From NCBI GenBank assembly GCA_002348315.1, contig DEAW01000004.1:56021-92328 (forward strand): a DNA stretch of 36,308 nucleotides, written 5' to 3'. Both the position numbers and the translations under genes were made by a program. The number at the start of each line of letters is the position of its first letter. Positions within the stretch are counted from its first letter, which is position 1. Positions 26,201 to 34,526 of the stretch are shown piece by piece. Source of the DNA: Planctomycetaceae bacterium UBA2972 (GTDB lineage: Bacteria > Planctomycetota > Planctomycetia > Pirellulales > Pirellulaceae). The notes under the pieces were generated by a model. The model was given only the letters and a program-made list of their open reading frames with translations, searched no databases and was not told the origin of the DNA.

Positions 26201-26261
26201 TGCTTAACTGACAAACTATCCAATTGTCTAATTGTTTAACTGCCTAATTGTCTAACTGTCT
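26198..26261 (+). repeat. Eight tandem octamers, consensus AAYTGYCT, upstream of msrA
   Basis: From 26198 to 26261 the sequence splits into eight consecutive 8-base units without gaps: AATTGCTT, AACTGACA, AACTATCC, AATTGTCT, AATTGTTT, AACTGCCT, AATTGTCT, AACTGTCT. The array ends 9 bases before the msrA ATG. The last five units are the most alike. No conventional ribosome site lies between the array and the ATG. Confidence 0.85.
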
Positions 26262-26270
26262 ATTCTCTCT

Positions 26271-26801
26271 ATGTCTATTGCAACATTTGGTGCCGGTTGT
26301 TTCTGGTGCGTGGAAGCCGTCTTTCAAAACCTTAGTGGCGTGACTGCTGTGACCCCCGGCTACAGCAACGGCCATCTCGCCAATCCAACCTACAAGGAAG
26401 TCTGTACAGGTGGAACAGGCCACGCCGAAGTTATCCGCATCGACTTTGACGACTCGGTCATTTCATTCGAAACGCTCGTCGAAATTGTCTTTCACGTACA
26501 CAATCCCACAACACTTAATCGTCAGGGTGCCGATATTGGTACTCAATATCGCTCGGGAATCTATTTTCACGACGAAACACAACAGGAAATCGCTCAGGCG
26601 GTTAAATCCCGCATCGACGCTTCAGACCTTTGGGCGGATCCAATCGTAACGGAAATTGTGCCCGCTGATACATTTTATGCTGCGGAAGATTATCATCACG
26701 ACTACTTCTCGAAGAACCCAACGAACCCCTATTGCCTTTCTTCGATTGGTCCAAAAATGGCGAAGCTGTCCGCTAAATTCCCACACCTCCTCAAGGGCTA
26801 A
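26271..26801 (+). CDS. msrA: Peptide-methionine (S)-S-oxide reductase MsrA
   Basis: A 176-residue cytoplasmic repair enzyme that reduces the S-epimer of methionine sulfoxide in oxidised proteins. The active-site motif is GCFWC with catalytic Cys10 (most MsrA proteins have GCFWG). Further family blocks are VTPGYSNG, GTGHAEVIRIDFD, HNPTTLNRQGADIGTQYRS and YHHDYFSKNP. A Cys in NPYC near the C-terminus could act as a resolving residue, and Cys13 next to the active site is a second possibility. No ribosome site is seen. An octamer tandem repeat fills the preceding 64 bases. A decayed lipoprotein gene follows 3 bases after the stop. Confidence 0.96.
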   Translation: MSIATFGAGCFWCVEAVFQNLSGVTAVTPGYSNGHLANPTYKEVCTGGTGHAEVIRIDFDDSVISFETLVEIVFHVHNPTTLNRQGADIGTQYRSGIYFHDETQQEIAQAVKSRIDASDLWADPIVTEIVPADTFYAAEDYHHDYFSKNPTNPYCLSSIGPKMAKLSAKFPHLLKG

Positions 26802-26804
26802 CCA

Positions 26805-27425
26805 ATACATTTCCGCAGGTCGCTCATTTTATCTGCACTTGTACCAGTCCTGACAGGCTGCGTTTTACCGACCTTTGAAAAGCCAGCATCTTCTTCAAAA
26901 TCAGCAATACAGGATGAGGATCTTTGCGGGCAATGGGTGCCGATCAGGATTAACGAAGACGGTCAGTCAGAGCACAAAGACGAGACATTTTCGATGGGAT
27001 ACCACCCGGAGCGTGATGGCGGGATAAGACTGAGTGACAACAATGAATTGATCAATGAAGAACGCAACTTCATGGCCACCACCATCGGAAACGTTCATTA
27101 CGTATCCATTCCATCGACGAAAAAAGACGGTGGTAAGGATGCCGGCAAATTCATGCTCGGTCAATATTGATACGACAAACCAACCAGGCGTTTACACCTC
27201 CGGTTGGTGGACCCTCAAAAGCTTGCCGAAGCAGTAGGACAGAGTCACCTGGTGGGTACCGTCACGGAAGAGCCAACCAAAGTAGACGGCAAAGAAACAC
27301 TCAAACTAAAGGCCGTCAATGTAGAAGCTACCACCGAGCAGCTACGCAACTTCTTAAAACAGCATCCGGATATGATCTTTCAGGATCGCACTCAGATACT
27401 CAAAAAGACGAAAGCTAAAAACTAA
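26805..27425 (+). pseudogene. Decayed lipoprotein gene: start codon lost and in-frame TGA
   Basis: The frame reads as a small lipoprotein: IHFRRSLILSALVPVLTGC is a good lipoprotein signal peptide with lipobox LTGC. It continues through LCGQWVPIRINEDG and GKFMLGQY, meets TGA at 27168-27170, and resumes in the same frame as YDKPTRRLHLRLVDPQKLAEAV to the TAA at 27425. AAGGG lies 7 bases before the codon where an ATG is expected, but that codon is ATA (26805). The missing start and the nonsense codon together point to recent decay. A 7-pair hairpin after the TGA leaves recoding as a minor alternative. The protein family is not recognised. The 3' end overlaps the convergent sulfatase end by 11 bases. 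Confidence 0.65.
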
Positions 27426-28842
27426 AGGTACTCGTCAGATCCAGACTGTCTGCCATTTCTTTCTGCAGTTCCAACAACGCGGCGAAGAGTTTTTTCTGAA
27501 TGTCCGCAGTCGATGGGTCTTCGGAAAGATCGATCGCCTCTTCCGGGTCGCTCTCTAAGTGATAAAGACGTACCTTTTTTGCCGTGGGATAAAGAATCAT
27601 TTTGTAACCAAAAGCACGGACGCTTCGCTGGTTTTCAAGATAGGCTCCATAAACAGCAGGATAATTGGATTCCTTTTGCTCGCCGTTCAACAACGGTAGA
27701 AGACTATGGAATTCAACATGCTCAGGCTTCTCCATGCCAGCCAACTCGAGCGTTGTCGGCATCACATCCTGCAGATAGATATTCGAATCGTTGGTCGCAT
27801 CTTTTGCAACGTCCGGACCAACAACGATAAACGGAACACGCACACTGTGGTCGTACATATTCTGTTTACCCATGAGACCATGGTGGCCCACGGCGAGCCC
27901 ATGATCTGCAGTAAAGACGATATAGGTATTACGCTCTTGCTTCGTCTTCTTCAGGTGATCCAGAATTCTGCCAATCTGGTGATCCATATGCGTAATGATT
28001 GCATAGTACTCCTGTCGATTCACCTTCACTGCATACTCGGTTCTTGGAAACGGAGCTAGCATCTCGTCGCGCAGCTTTCGCCCTGTCGCAGCGTCTTCAT
28101 TAAACGGGTACTCTTCCAGAAAATTGCCGGGCACATCTACATTTTCAAGTGGATACATATCGACGTACTTTTTTGGCGACTGTCTGGGATCATGAGGAGC
28201 ATTAAAGGCGATGTACATAAAGAACGGGTCGTCATCCGTTTTCGCCTGATCAAGAAACCCTATGGCATCGTCCGCCACAACTTCGCTCCAGTGCTTGCCA
28301 CCTTTCCAAAAACCACCCCATTGCGGATCATATGGCAACCAGGTTTTGTCGTTACGGCTTTGCGGCCGATTGTAACCTTCCGGCACCTGATTCGGCATGC
28401 CACCACGTATATGTGCCGTCGTGTCGAATGCTTTAGCCGCATCCGCACGCACATGCCACTTGCCGGTCATATAGGTGTGGTAGCCTGCCTGCTGCATGTA
28501 CTTCGACCAAAACCTACCTTCCTGCATCTCTTTAGCCGTATCGCGATAGATCGAATTCGCGTTCCAGATAAACCGACCGGTATTCAACATACAGCGACTT
28601 GCAACACAAACCGCTCCACTCCAGCTACCCATATTGAACGCATGGGTAAAGGTGGTCCCCTGACGGGTAAGACGATCCAAATTCGGCGTCTTAATCACCG
28701 GATGCCCGGAGGATGCCAATGTCTCAAAACACTGGTCGTCTGCGAAAATGAACAGTACGTTGGGCTTATTTTTTTCCGCAGCTGAAGCCGCGTGAACAAA
28801 CAGTATCAATAGGCATAGAGTCAGTTTAGTATTACGCATCAT
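27415..28842 (-). CDS. Type I sulfatase (formylglycine-dependent)
   Basis: A 475-residue exported sulfatase. A signal peptide (about 1-21, ending ASAA) precedes the metal-binding NVLFIFADDQ block. The sulfatase signature CVASRCMLNTG (C-x-A-x-R, residues 79-89) makes Cys79 the residue converted to formylglycine. Other family blocks are GKWH, NAPHDPRQSP and FTADHGLAVGHHGLMGKQNMYDHS. It hydrolyses sulfate esters, probably on a polysaccharide, outside the cytoplasm; choline-sulfatase or iduronate-sulfatase-like specificity cannot be separated here. AGGA is better spaced for the second ATG (28839) than for the first. It is the last gene of the SMP-30/PVC-heme/sulfatase unit, 33 bases after the heme gene. 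Confidence 0.93.
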   Translation of the reverse strand: MMRNTKLTLCLLILFVHAASAAEKNKPNVLFIFADDQCFETLASSGHPVIKTPNLDRLTRQGTTFTHAFNMGSWSGAVCVASRCMLNTGRFIWNANSIYRDTAKEMQEGRFWSKYMQQAGYHTYMTGKWHVRADAAKAFDTTAHIRGGMPNQVPEGYNRPQSRNDKTWLPYDPQWGGFWKGGKHWSEVVADDAIGFLDQAKTDDDPFFMYIAFNAPHDPRQSPKKYVDMYPLENVDVPGNFLEEYPFNEDAATGRKLRDEMLAPFPRTEYAVKVNRQEYYAIITHMDHQIGRILDHLKKTKQERNTYIVFTADHGLAVGHHGLMGKQNMYDHSVRVPFIVVGPDVAKDATNDSNIYLQDVMPTTLELAGMEKPEHVEFHSLLPLLNGEQKESNYPAVYGAYLENQRSVRAFGYKMILYPTAKKVRLYHLESDPEEAIDLSEDPSTADIQKKLFAALLELQKEMADSLDLTSTFSF

Positions 28843-28875
28843 GTTCCTAAAACGAATTACTAGTTGTGGTTAGAC

Positions 28876-31800
28876 TTACTTGAACTCAATCGCGTCCGGA
28901 TTGCCACGGCTCTTCAAAAATGCCAGCAGATCAAGCACTTCATCCTGGTTCAGCGTGTTCAGAAGTTTTTCCGGCATTAACGATTGTTTGGCGGGAAACA
29001 TCTCGTCGATATCATCTTTAGCCATAGTTACAAGCTTGGTCGCGTCTACGGGATCTGTCAGAACAGTGATTTCCTTCTCCGTTTCACTCGTGAGCCTTCC
29101 ATTGAGCACCTGGCCATTGACGGTAACAATATTCATCGCTCGATACTGATCCGAGATTACTTTGCTGGGATGAATGATTGCTTCGGTTAGATCTTTATTA
29201 CTGAATCGGCCAGCCACGTTACTTAAGTCCGGTCCGGTCGAGCCGCCCGAACCGTCAAATCGATGACAAGACTGACACTTCGCAGCCGCAAACATCTTCT
29301 TACCATTCTCGAAATTCCTGCCAGACAAACCTGCTGCAGCGAGTGCCAAAACTTCATTCATCGTCCAGGCTTTCCCGGGGCCGGCAGCCTTTGGCAGGTC
29401 TTCTTCCTTCGGAGGTGTAAATACAATCTCGCCGGCGATCAGCTTCCGCTCATCCTCAGACATATTCGCCAACGCTTCACTCTGGATATTCTTCAAAAAG
29501 CCCGTATAACTCGCGCCACCACTTCGCTCATTGGCTCCCACAAACCACTGCAGGTATTCTTTGCGTTGTTCCAGAGTCCAGCCATAACGTAGATTTCTCA
29601 AAGCATAAGCATAATGAATCTTTTGTATTTCCGGTCGATTGCTAAGCATTTGCGCGATCGTTCCGCCATACCCTTTATTGCGAGTCAACAAATCTGTAAT
29701 TTCTTCGCCGTCGGTAGCCTCATCAGCGGCCATCAATTTAAGAGTTTTGCCCGCCACCGTGGGCGAATTTAGATAGACCAACACGGTGACTAACTCACGA
29801 TCAAGCTCGATATCGTCTGCTGGATACTTGTCGTCCAATTGTGCCAGCACCTGTTTCGCCGATGCAACTCCGGGAGCTCCCAACCGTACAAACACGAGTG
29901 AATAGGCTCGTAACAAATCCAATTTCGCCTGTTTATTCAGCTTTTCGAAATTGACGTTCTGCAGTGCACTCACTGCCTTGGCCTGCAACGTCTCTCCGCC
30001 CTGTCGCGCCAACGCCATAACCCCGTTGATCAATGCTACCGGATCTTCCAGGGCCAGTACTTCATTCTCCCATTCGTTGATAGGCTGAAATTCAAGTGCA
30101 ACTCGAGCAGCATACCGTATGTGCCTGTCCTGATGCCCAAGATGTCTGAGACTGGCAGCTACAGCGCCTACCGATGCTTTGCCATGAAATGCTTCCAGAG
30201 ATCTTCGCAAGGCTCGTTCCTTGGCAAATTTCGTATCTCTTGCATCCACCAATTTCGTCGACGCGTCTCCAACATAGCTCACTCGGTACAAAGCCGACTG
30301 TGTGCCACGTCCACCAACGCTGAAAACCATAGCTCCGTCCGGACCAATCGCAGCATCGGTTAGTGGTAACGCTGAACGCGAGAGAAACTCTTCGCGAACA
30401 GCTTTGTAGCTGGCGCCATCTGCTTCCGAATGCACGACATACATGGTACCAAACGTCCAATCGAGGCAATAGAATCCCTTCTGAAACTTCGCCGGGAATT
30501 TAGCACCATATCCGAAGCAGGCTCCCACGGGAGATCCCGGACCAATATCCACAGCCTGAGGCAAGCTATCACCATAATATGCGGGCCACTTACCCGTACC
30601 ACTACGCCAGCCAAATTCACTGCCGCTCGTGGCATGCACTACTCGAGTTGGTCGGTACCATGGGGTACCCATGTCCCATTCCATATCTGCGTCATAGGCA
30701 AAGATTTCACCGTCGGCATTAAAATCGAAGTCATAAGGGTTGCGGTACCCAATGGAGAACATCTCCCAGTCTTTCCCCTGCTCATCCGTCCGCGCGATCC
30801 AACCACCTGGTGCGAGCTTTCCGGCGGCATGACCGCGAGCATCCCATTGACGTGGCAATAAATGATCTTCTGACCAGTTTGTGGGGATCGTGCTGCTGCT
30901 AAAACCTGTTGGCGGATCTGTATGATTTCCGGCAATCACGTAAATCGATTTACCATCCGGTCCCAGGCGTACTGAGTGAGGTCCATGTTCACCGCCCCCG
31001 CGAAACTCCGCGACCTTTTCCATTTTGTCAAACTGATCATCACCTGTTGTATCCTGAAGTCGATAAAGGCCGCTACCAGGCCCGCCGTTTACCGAAACGT
31101 AGAGTGAATCAAATGCGTACAACATCCCCTGAGCACTCGACAAACCGATTTCCAATTTCTCGACACGCGTCACTTCATCGCTACCAATGGTAGGAAGCGT
31201 AATACGATATAGGCCTTTCCCACCCTGATCAGAAGCAATCAATCGCCCCTGGTTATCGAAGGCGATCGAAACCCAGGAACCTTGTGTATCTTTGGGCACC
31301 GTATACAATTCTTCAATCTGAAATCCTGGGGGTACCTGAAACACTCCATCCGGAACAGCGCTCACCAGGCCCACAGCGTTATTCGCATCGGCTGACAAGA
31401 CATTGCCCCAGGGACTGCGACCAAGGGCACCAAGCAAGAACGCTTTCGCGGTCTCATCCGGAGTTTCTTTTTTTGCTACCAACCAGCTTTCATCGGAGAT
31501 GACATAGGACACTTTTCCGGATTTATCTTTGAATCCCAGCTTCACGATTAAGCCAGCGACCGAGCCTTCATTAGCACACTCAAATTTGAATTCGTTAGCA
31601 CCCGCCTTGAGGTACTTTTGAATATTGAGTCGTGATGCCGATTCCCAACTTGAATCCGAATGCACTTTTTTACCGTTGATCGTGATGACCATCGAGTTAT
31701 CACAGGATGCCAGCAGCGACGCATTGACGCTATTCACCTCAACCGTTTTCGTGACTATTATCTGTTCGCCATTAAATGATTTTGCTGCTCGCCATATCCA

Positions 31801-32001
31801 TTGTGGCTTCGGGCCGGCCTGCATATCAATTTCGGAGTCCACCTTTTCAGAGACGTCAACGACAACCTTCCCGTCAGGGCCACGGGCAACGGACTCAACC
31901 ACTTCCGGGGCCTGAATATACGTATCCCCATCCTGCTCGGCAGCCTTAATTGATGGCAGCCCTAAACTTACAGTCAGCAAAACGATCAATAGTTTTTTCA
32001 T
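28876..32001 (-). CDS. PVC-type giant heme protein: Gal-binding-like, beta-propeller, HEAT, cytochrome c
   Basis: A 1041-residue exported protein. A signal peptide (about 1-20) is followed by a beta-sandwich, carbohydrate-binding-like domain (about 68-178), then a beta-propeller (about 220-580: GEHGPHSVRLGPDGKSIYV, GYRNPYDFDFNADGEIFAYD). A HEAT-repeat helical region (about 595-870) leads to a C-terminal cytochrome c domain with AKCQSCH (909-913), and MPEK (about 1009) is a likely distal ligand. This domain order is characteristic of Planctomycetota/Verrucomicrobiota membrane-bound dehydrogenase-type proteins. It probably oxidises a sugar-like substrate and passes electrons to the heme; the substrate is unknown. 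It lies between SMP-30 and the sulfatase on the same strand. Confidence 0.92.
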   Translation of the reverse strand: MKKLLIVLLTVSLGLPSIKAAEQDGDTYIQAPEVVESVARGPDGKVVVDVSEKVDSEIDMQAGPKPQWIWRAAKSFNGEQIIVTKTVEVNSVNASLLASCDNSMVITINGKKVHSDSSWESASRLNIQKYLKAGANEFKFECANEGSVAGLIVKLGFKDKSGKVSYVISDESWLVAKKETPDETAKAFLLGALGRSPWGNVLSADANNAVGLVSAVPDGVFQVPPGFQIEELYTVPKDTQGSWVSIAFDNQGRLIASDQGGKGLYRITLPTIGSDEVTRVEKLEIGLSSAQGMLYAFDSLYVSVNGGPGSGLYRLQDTTGDDQFDKMEKVAEFRGGGEHGPHSVRLGPDGKSIYVIAGNHTDPPTGFSSSTIPTNWSEDHLLPRQWDARGHAAGKLAPGGWIARTDEQGKDWEMFSIGYRNPYDFDFNADGEIFAYDADMEWDMGTPWYRPTRVVHATSGSEFGWRSGTGKWPAYYGDSLPQAVDIGPGSPVGACFGYGAKFPAKFQKGFYCLDWTFGTMYVVHSEADGASYKAVREEFLSRSALPLTDAAIGPDGAMVFSVGGRGTQSALYRVSYVGDASTKLVDARDTKFAKERALRRSLEAFHGKASVGAVAASLRHLGHQDRHIRYAARVALEFQPINEWENEVLALEDPVALINGVMALARQGGETLQAKAVSALQNVNFEKLNKQAKLDLLRAYSLVFVRLGAPGVASAKQVLAQLDDKYPADDIELDRELVTVLVYLNSPTVAGKTLKLMAADEATDGEEITDLLTRNKGYGGTIAQMLSNRPEIQKIHYAYALRNLRYGWTLEQRKEYLQWFVGANERSGGASYTGFLKNIQSEALANMSEDERKLIAGEIVFTPPKEEDLPKAAGPGKAWTMNEVLALAAAGLSGRNFENGKKMFAAAKCQSCHRFDGSGGSTGPDLSNVAGRFSNKDLTEAIIHPSKVISDQYRAMNIVTVNGQVLNGRLTSETEKEITVLTDPVDATKLVTMAKDDIDEMFPAKQSLMPEKLLNTLNQDEVLDLLAFLKSRGNPDAIEFK

Positions 32002-32104
32002 GATACGGCCTTTAACTATCTATCATTACGACTCTCTACGGCTCCAGAATCTGGCAAGAGAGATATTACTGCTATCAGCAATAACAATATAAAAAACTGT
32101 TTTC

Positions 32105-33121
32105 TTAGTTATTAGCAGATACGGGCAACCAGCCTTTGTTTTTAGTCCGTACGCTGTAAAGACTTCCGCCGGCAGTAATATAAAGCGTTTTCAGATCTGC
32201 TCCACCAAACGTACAGTTTGTAACTTCATCTTTGGGAACGCCGATAAAATCGATGTACTTTCCTTTGGCATTAAAGACATAAATCCCGCCTTTAAATTCG
32301 TTGGTCTCGTGTTCAGCGTCTTCTTTGTTTAGTCCGCCGGCAACGTAAACATTCCCTTTAACATCCTGAACCATTCCATCGGGGCCTCGACCATCACCCC
32401 AATCAAAAATCATCTCTTTGGTTTCTACCAAAATACTGCCGCAACAAGCCATGCGCTCAAACCGAAACAGTTTTCGCTCACCACCTGCATTGTTATTATT
32501 ATTGCCAGCCACCCAGATGTACTTCTGATTTCTGGAAACCAGAACTCCGTTAGGTCGATCCACATCGTGTACAATCTGGATCGTGACGTAGCCATCAGGA
32601 TCGATCATATAGACGCCTTCGATAGGATTACCGTCAAAGTCTTTTTGTGGCAGGTTTTCATACGGCCCGTACTTAGGATCAGAAAAATAAATCCGCCCTT
32701 CATTGTCAACGGTAATGTCATTCGGTTGGTTGTACGGAGCGTCATCGTACTTATCCGTCAGCACAGTCTCGGAACCATCTTTTTCGATTCGTATGACGCG
32801 TTGTTTACTTGGTTGGCAACATAGCAGTCTACCTTCCGCATCAAACAACAGCCCATTAGTACCCAGATCCTTGATATAGACCTGAGGAGCACCACGATCC
32901 GGATTTTCCACATCATGCAGATAAACACTGCCAAAACTGGACACGAGTCCCACCTCGGGATTCCAGGCGGGACCTTCCCCTGCTCCCATTTCACTCACCA
33001 ATTCGAGGGACGCTCCCTTTTCCCAAACTGTCTTCTTCTGAGCATGAGCCGAACTGGTCACCGCCATGGAGAACACCAGCAAACCCATCATTGCAATTTG
33101 TTTCATTTGAACTCGACACAT
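32105..33121 (-). CDS. Exported SMP-30/gluconolactonase-like beta-propeller
   Basis: A 338-residue protein with a signal peptide ending SSAHAQ. The propeller carries SMP-30/gluconolactonase/LRE family blocks: NGLLFDAEGRLLCCQ, DAPYNQPNDITVDNEGRIYFSDPKYG, DVDRPNGVLVSRNQKYIWVAG and a C-terminal NCTFGGADLKTLYITAGGSLY. The metal-site-type Asn and Asp residues of the family are visible in QPNDI and RPNGV. Such enzymes hydrolyse sugar lactones, a reaction that follows sugar oxidation, which fits its place directly upstream of the heme dehydrogenase-like gene (103 bases). A second in-frame ATG lies at 33106; either start gives a workable signal peptide. Confidence 0.9.
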   Translation of the reverse strand: MCRVQMKQIAMMGLLVFSMAVTSSAHAQKKTVWEKGASLELVSEMGAGEGPAWNPEVGLVSSFGSVYLHDVENPDRGAPQVYIKDLGTNGLLFDAEGRLLCCQPSKQRVIRIEKDGSETVLTDKYDDAPYNQPNDITVDNEGRIYFSDPKYGPYENLPQKDFDGNPIEGVYMIDPDGYVTIQIVHDVDRPNGVLVSRNQKYIWVAGNNNNNAGGERKLFRFERMACCGSILVETKEMIFDWGDGRGPDGMVQDVKGNVYVAGGLNKEDAEHETNEFKGGIYVFNAKGKYIDFIGVPKDEVTNCTFGGADLKTLYITAGGSLYSVRTKNKGWLPVSANN

Positions 33122-33158
33122 CGTTCCGTTGCCCCTTTGTTTCTTTTCTTAATGCAAT

Positions 33159-33190
33159 AAAAAACCGCAGCGTGTCTCGACACCCTACGG
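33159..33190 (-). terminator. Rho-independent terminator after the DUF1501 gene
   Basis: On the minus strand, CCGTAG pairs with CTGCGG, and inside it GTGT/ACAC closes a CGAG loop. Six T residues follow (A-run 33159-33164 on the plus strand). The site lies 20 bases after the DUF1501 stop and separates the DUF1549-DUF1501 pair from the SMP-30 unit. Confidence 0.85.
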
Positions 33191-33209
33191 TCTCCATTTT
33201 ACCAAATTC

Positions 33210-34493
33210 CTAGCCGACTATTTCCTTGATTGGCGTGCCGCCATTGGAAATCGTAAACGGCCGTCCTGTCGGCGATAAGATTTCCTCTTCGTATGGCAAA
33301 TCAATCGCCTTGGCAATCGTGGCATTAAAGTCCTGAACCGATACCGACTGGTCTTCAACATAAAACGCATCACTATCGGTTTGGCCGTAGACTTGCCCGC
33401 CCTGGATTCCAGCTCCGGCAAGCACGGTCGAAAATGCAGCTGGATGGTGATCGCGACCAACATTGACGTTGATATTCGGTTTGCGTCCAAATTCTGTACC
33501 AATGACTACCAGGGTGTTCTTTAGCATCCCCGATTGTTTTAAATCCTCAAGCAGTGAACCAACCGCATTATCCATTTCCGGGCCCTTGTTCGCCATGGAA
33601 TCAAAGACTCCACGATGCATATCCCAGCCGCCGGAAATCACCTCCACAAACCTCACTCCGCTTTCCACAAGCCGTCGGGCGAGCAGACAGCCCTGCCCGA
33701 GCCGATTTCTTCCATACTTATCTCGTACCGAATCATCTTCCTCATTCAGATCGAATGCCTTCAGGCCATCACTCTTCATCAACCCCACCGCTTCCCGGTA
33801 AAGATCATCGTACCCGTTAACATGCTGGTTATTTTGCGCTAATGCCCGGAAGTTTTGGTCTATCGAAGCGGTCAAACGAAGTCGTCTATCAAAATGGTCT
33901 TCTTTTAGATAGCTCGGCATCTTTACATTTTGAAGGCCCTGATTGGGATCACCTACAGGAACAGGAGCATACTTAGCACCGAGATATCCGGGGCTTCCGC
34001 CTTTACCACCAATTGAAACCGATGCCGGCAATTTCTTACTAATACGACCGCCTAAACGCTGTACCCAGGAACCGAGTCCGGGATGCGAAGTCGTAGCAAT
34101 CTCTTTGTAGCTGGTACGCATCAGGTATTGACCGGGACCATGTGCTCCTGTCTCCTGACTCATCCCACGCAGGATCGCCAGGTCATTACTTAATCCCGCC
34201 AGTTTTTTCATGTACTCACCAAACTTAACACCTGATGTCCTGGTATTAATAACTTTGGTGTCACCCTGCACTTCGCTGCCGGGCTTAGGGTCAAACGTAT
34301 CCACATGACTCATTGCACCAGTCATGAATAGATAAATCACCTGCTTCCTGGAGCTACTACCTGCTTTATCTGCATCCAAAGCATTGGCGGCCAACGGAGC
34401 GGCAGTCACTCCCAGCATTGAACTCGCGACCTGCCCCATAAAACGGCGGCGATCGAATTCATTCATTTTTAAAGCAACGTTTTTATCAAACAT
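33210..34493 (-). CDS. DUF1501 protein, Tat-like signal
   Basis: A 427-residue paralogue of the DUF1501 protein at 24701-26134. The signal DRRRFMGQVASSML (residues 14-27) has a Tat-like character. Core blocks are LFMTGAMSHVDTFDPKPG, RGMSQETGAHGPG, GQGCLLARRLVESGVRFVEV, and the metal-site-like VIGTEFGRKPNINVNVGRDH. It lies 33 bases downstream of the DUF1549/DUF1553 gene and is closed by a strong terminator, so the two form a unit. A second in-frame ATG at 34466 would shorten the N-terminus by nine residues. The reaction is unknown. Confidence 0.92.
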   Translation of the reverse strand: MFDKNVALKMNEFDRRRFMGQVASSMLGVTAAPLAANALDADKAGSSSRKQVIYLFMTGAMSHVDTFDPKPGSEVQGDTKVINTRTSGVKFGEYMKKLAGLSNDLAILRGMSQETGAHGPGQYLMRTSYKEIATTSHPGLGSWVQRLGGRISKKLPASVSIGGKGGSPGYLGAKYAPVPVGDPNQGLQNVKMPSYLKEDHFDRRLRLTASIDQNFRALAQNNQHVNGYDDLYREAVGLMKSDGLKAFDLNEEDDSVRDKYGRNRLGQGCLLARRLVESGVRFVEVISGGWDMHRGVFDSMANKGPEMDNAVGSLLEDLKQSGMLKNTLVVIGTEFGRKPNINVNVGRDHHPAAFSTVLAGAGIQGGQVYGQTDSDAFYVEDQSVSVQDFNATIAKAIDLPYEEEILSPTGRPFTISNGGTPIKEIVG

Positions 34494-34526
34494 AGAATCG
34501 TCTCTTGGATACTGCGATTTCGAGGG

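Noticed and set aside
26198..26261. Octamer array as a CRISPR
   Set aside because: The units are 8 bases long and contiguous, without spacers.
26271..26801. MsrA as a selenoprotein
   Set aside because: Selenocysteine forms of MsrA exist in some organisms, but the active site here is an ordinary Cys codon in GCFWC.
28192..28785. 197-codon open frame on the plus strand opposite the sulfatase gene
   Set aside because: It lies wholly within the sulfatase coding region, shows no domain or ribosome site, and looks like an antisense shadow.
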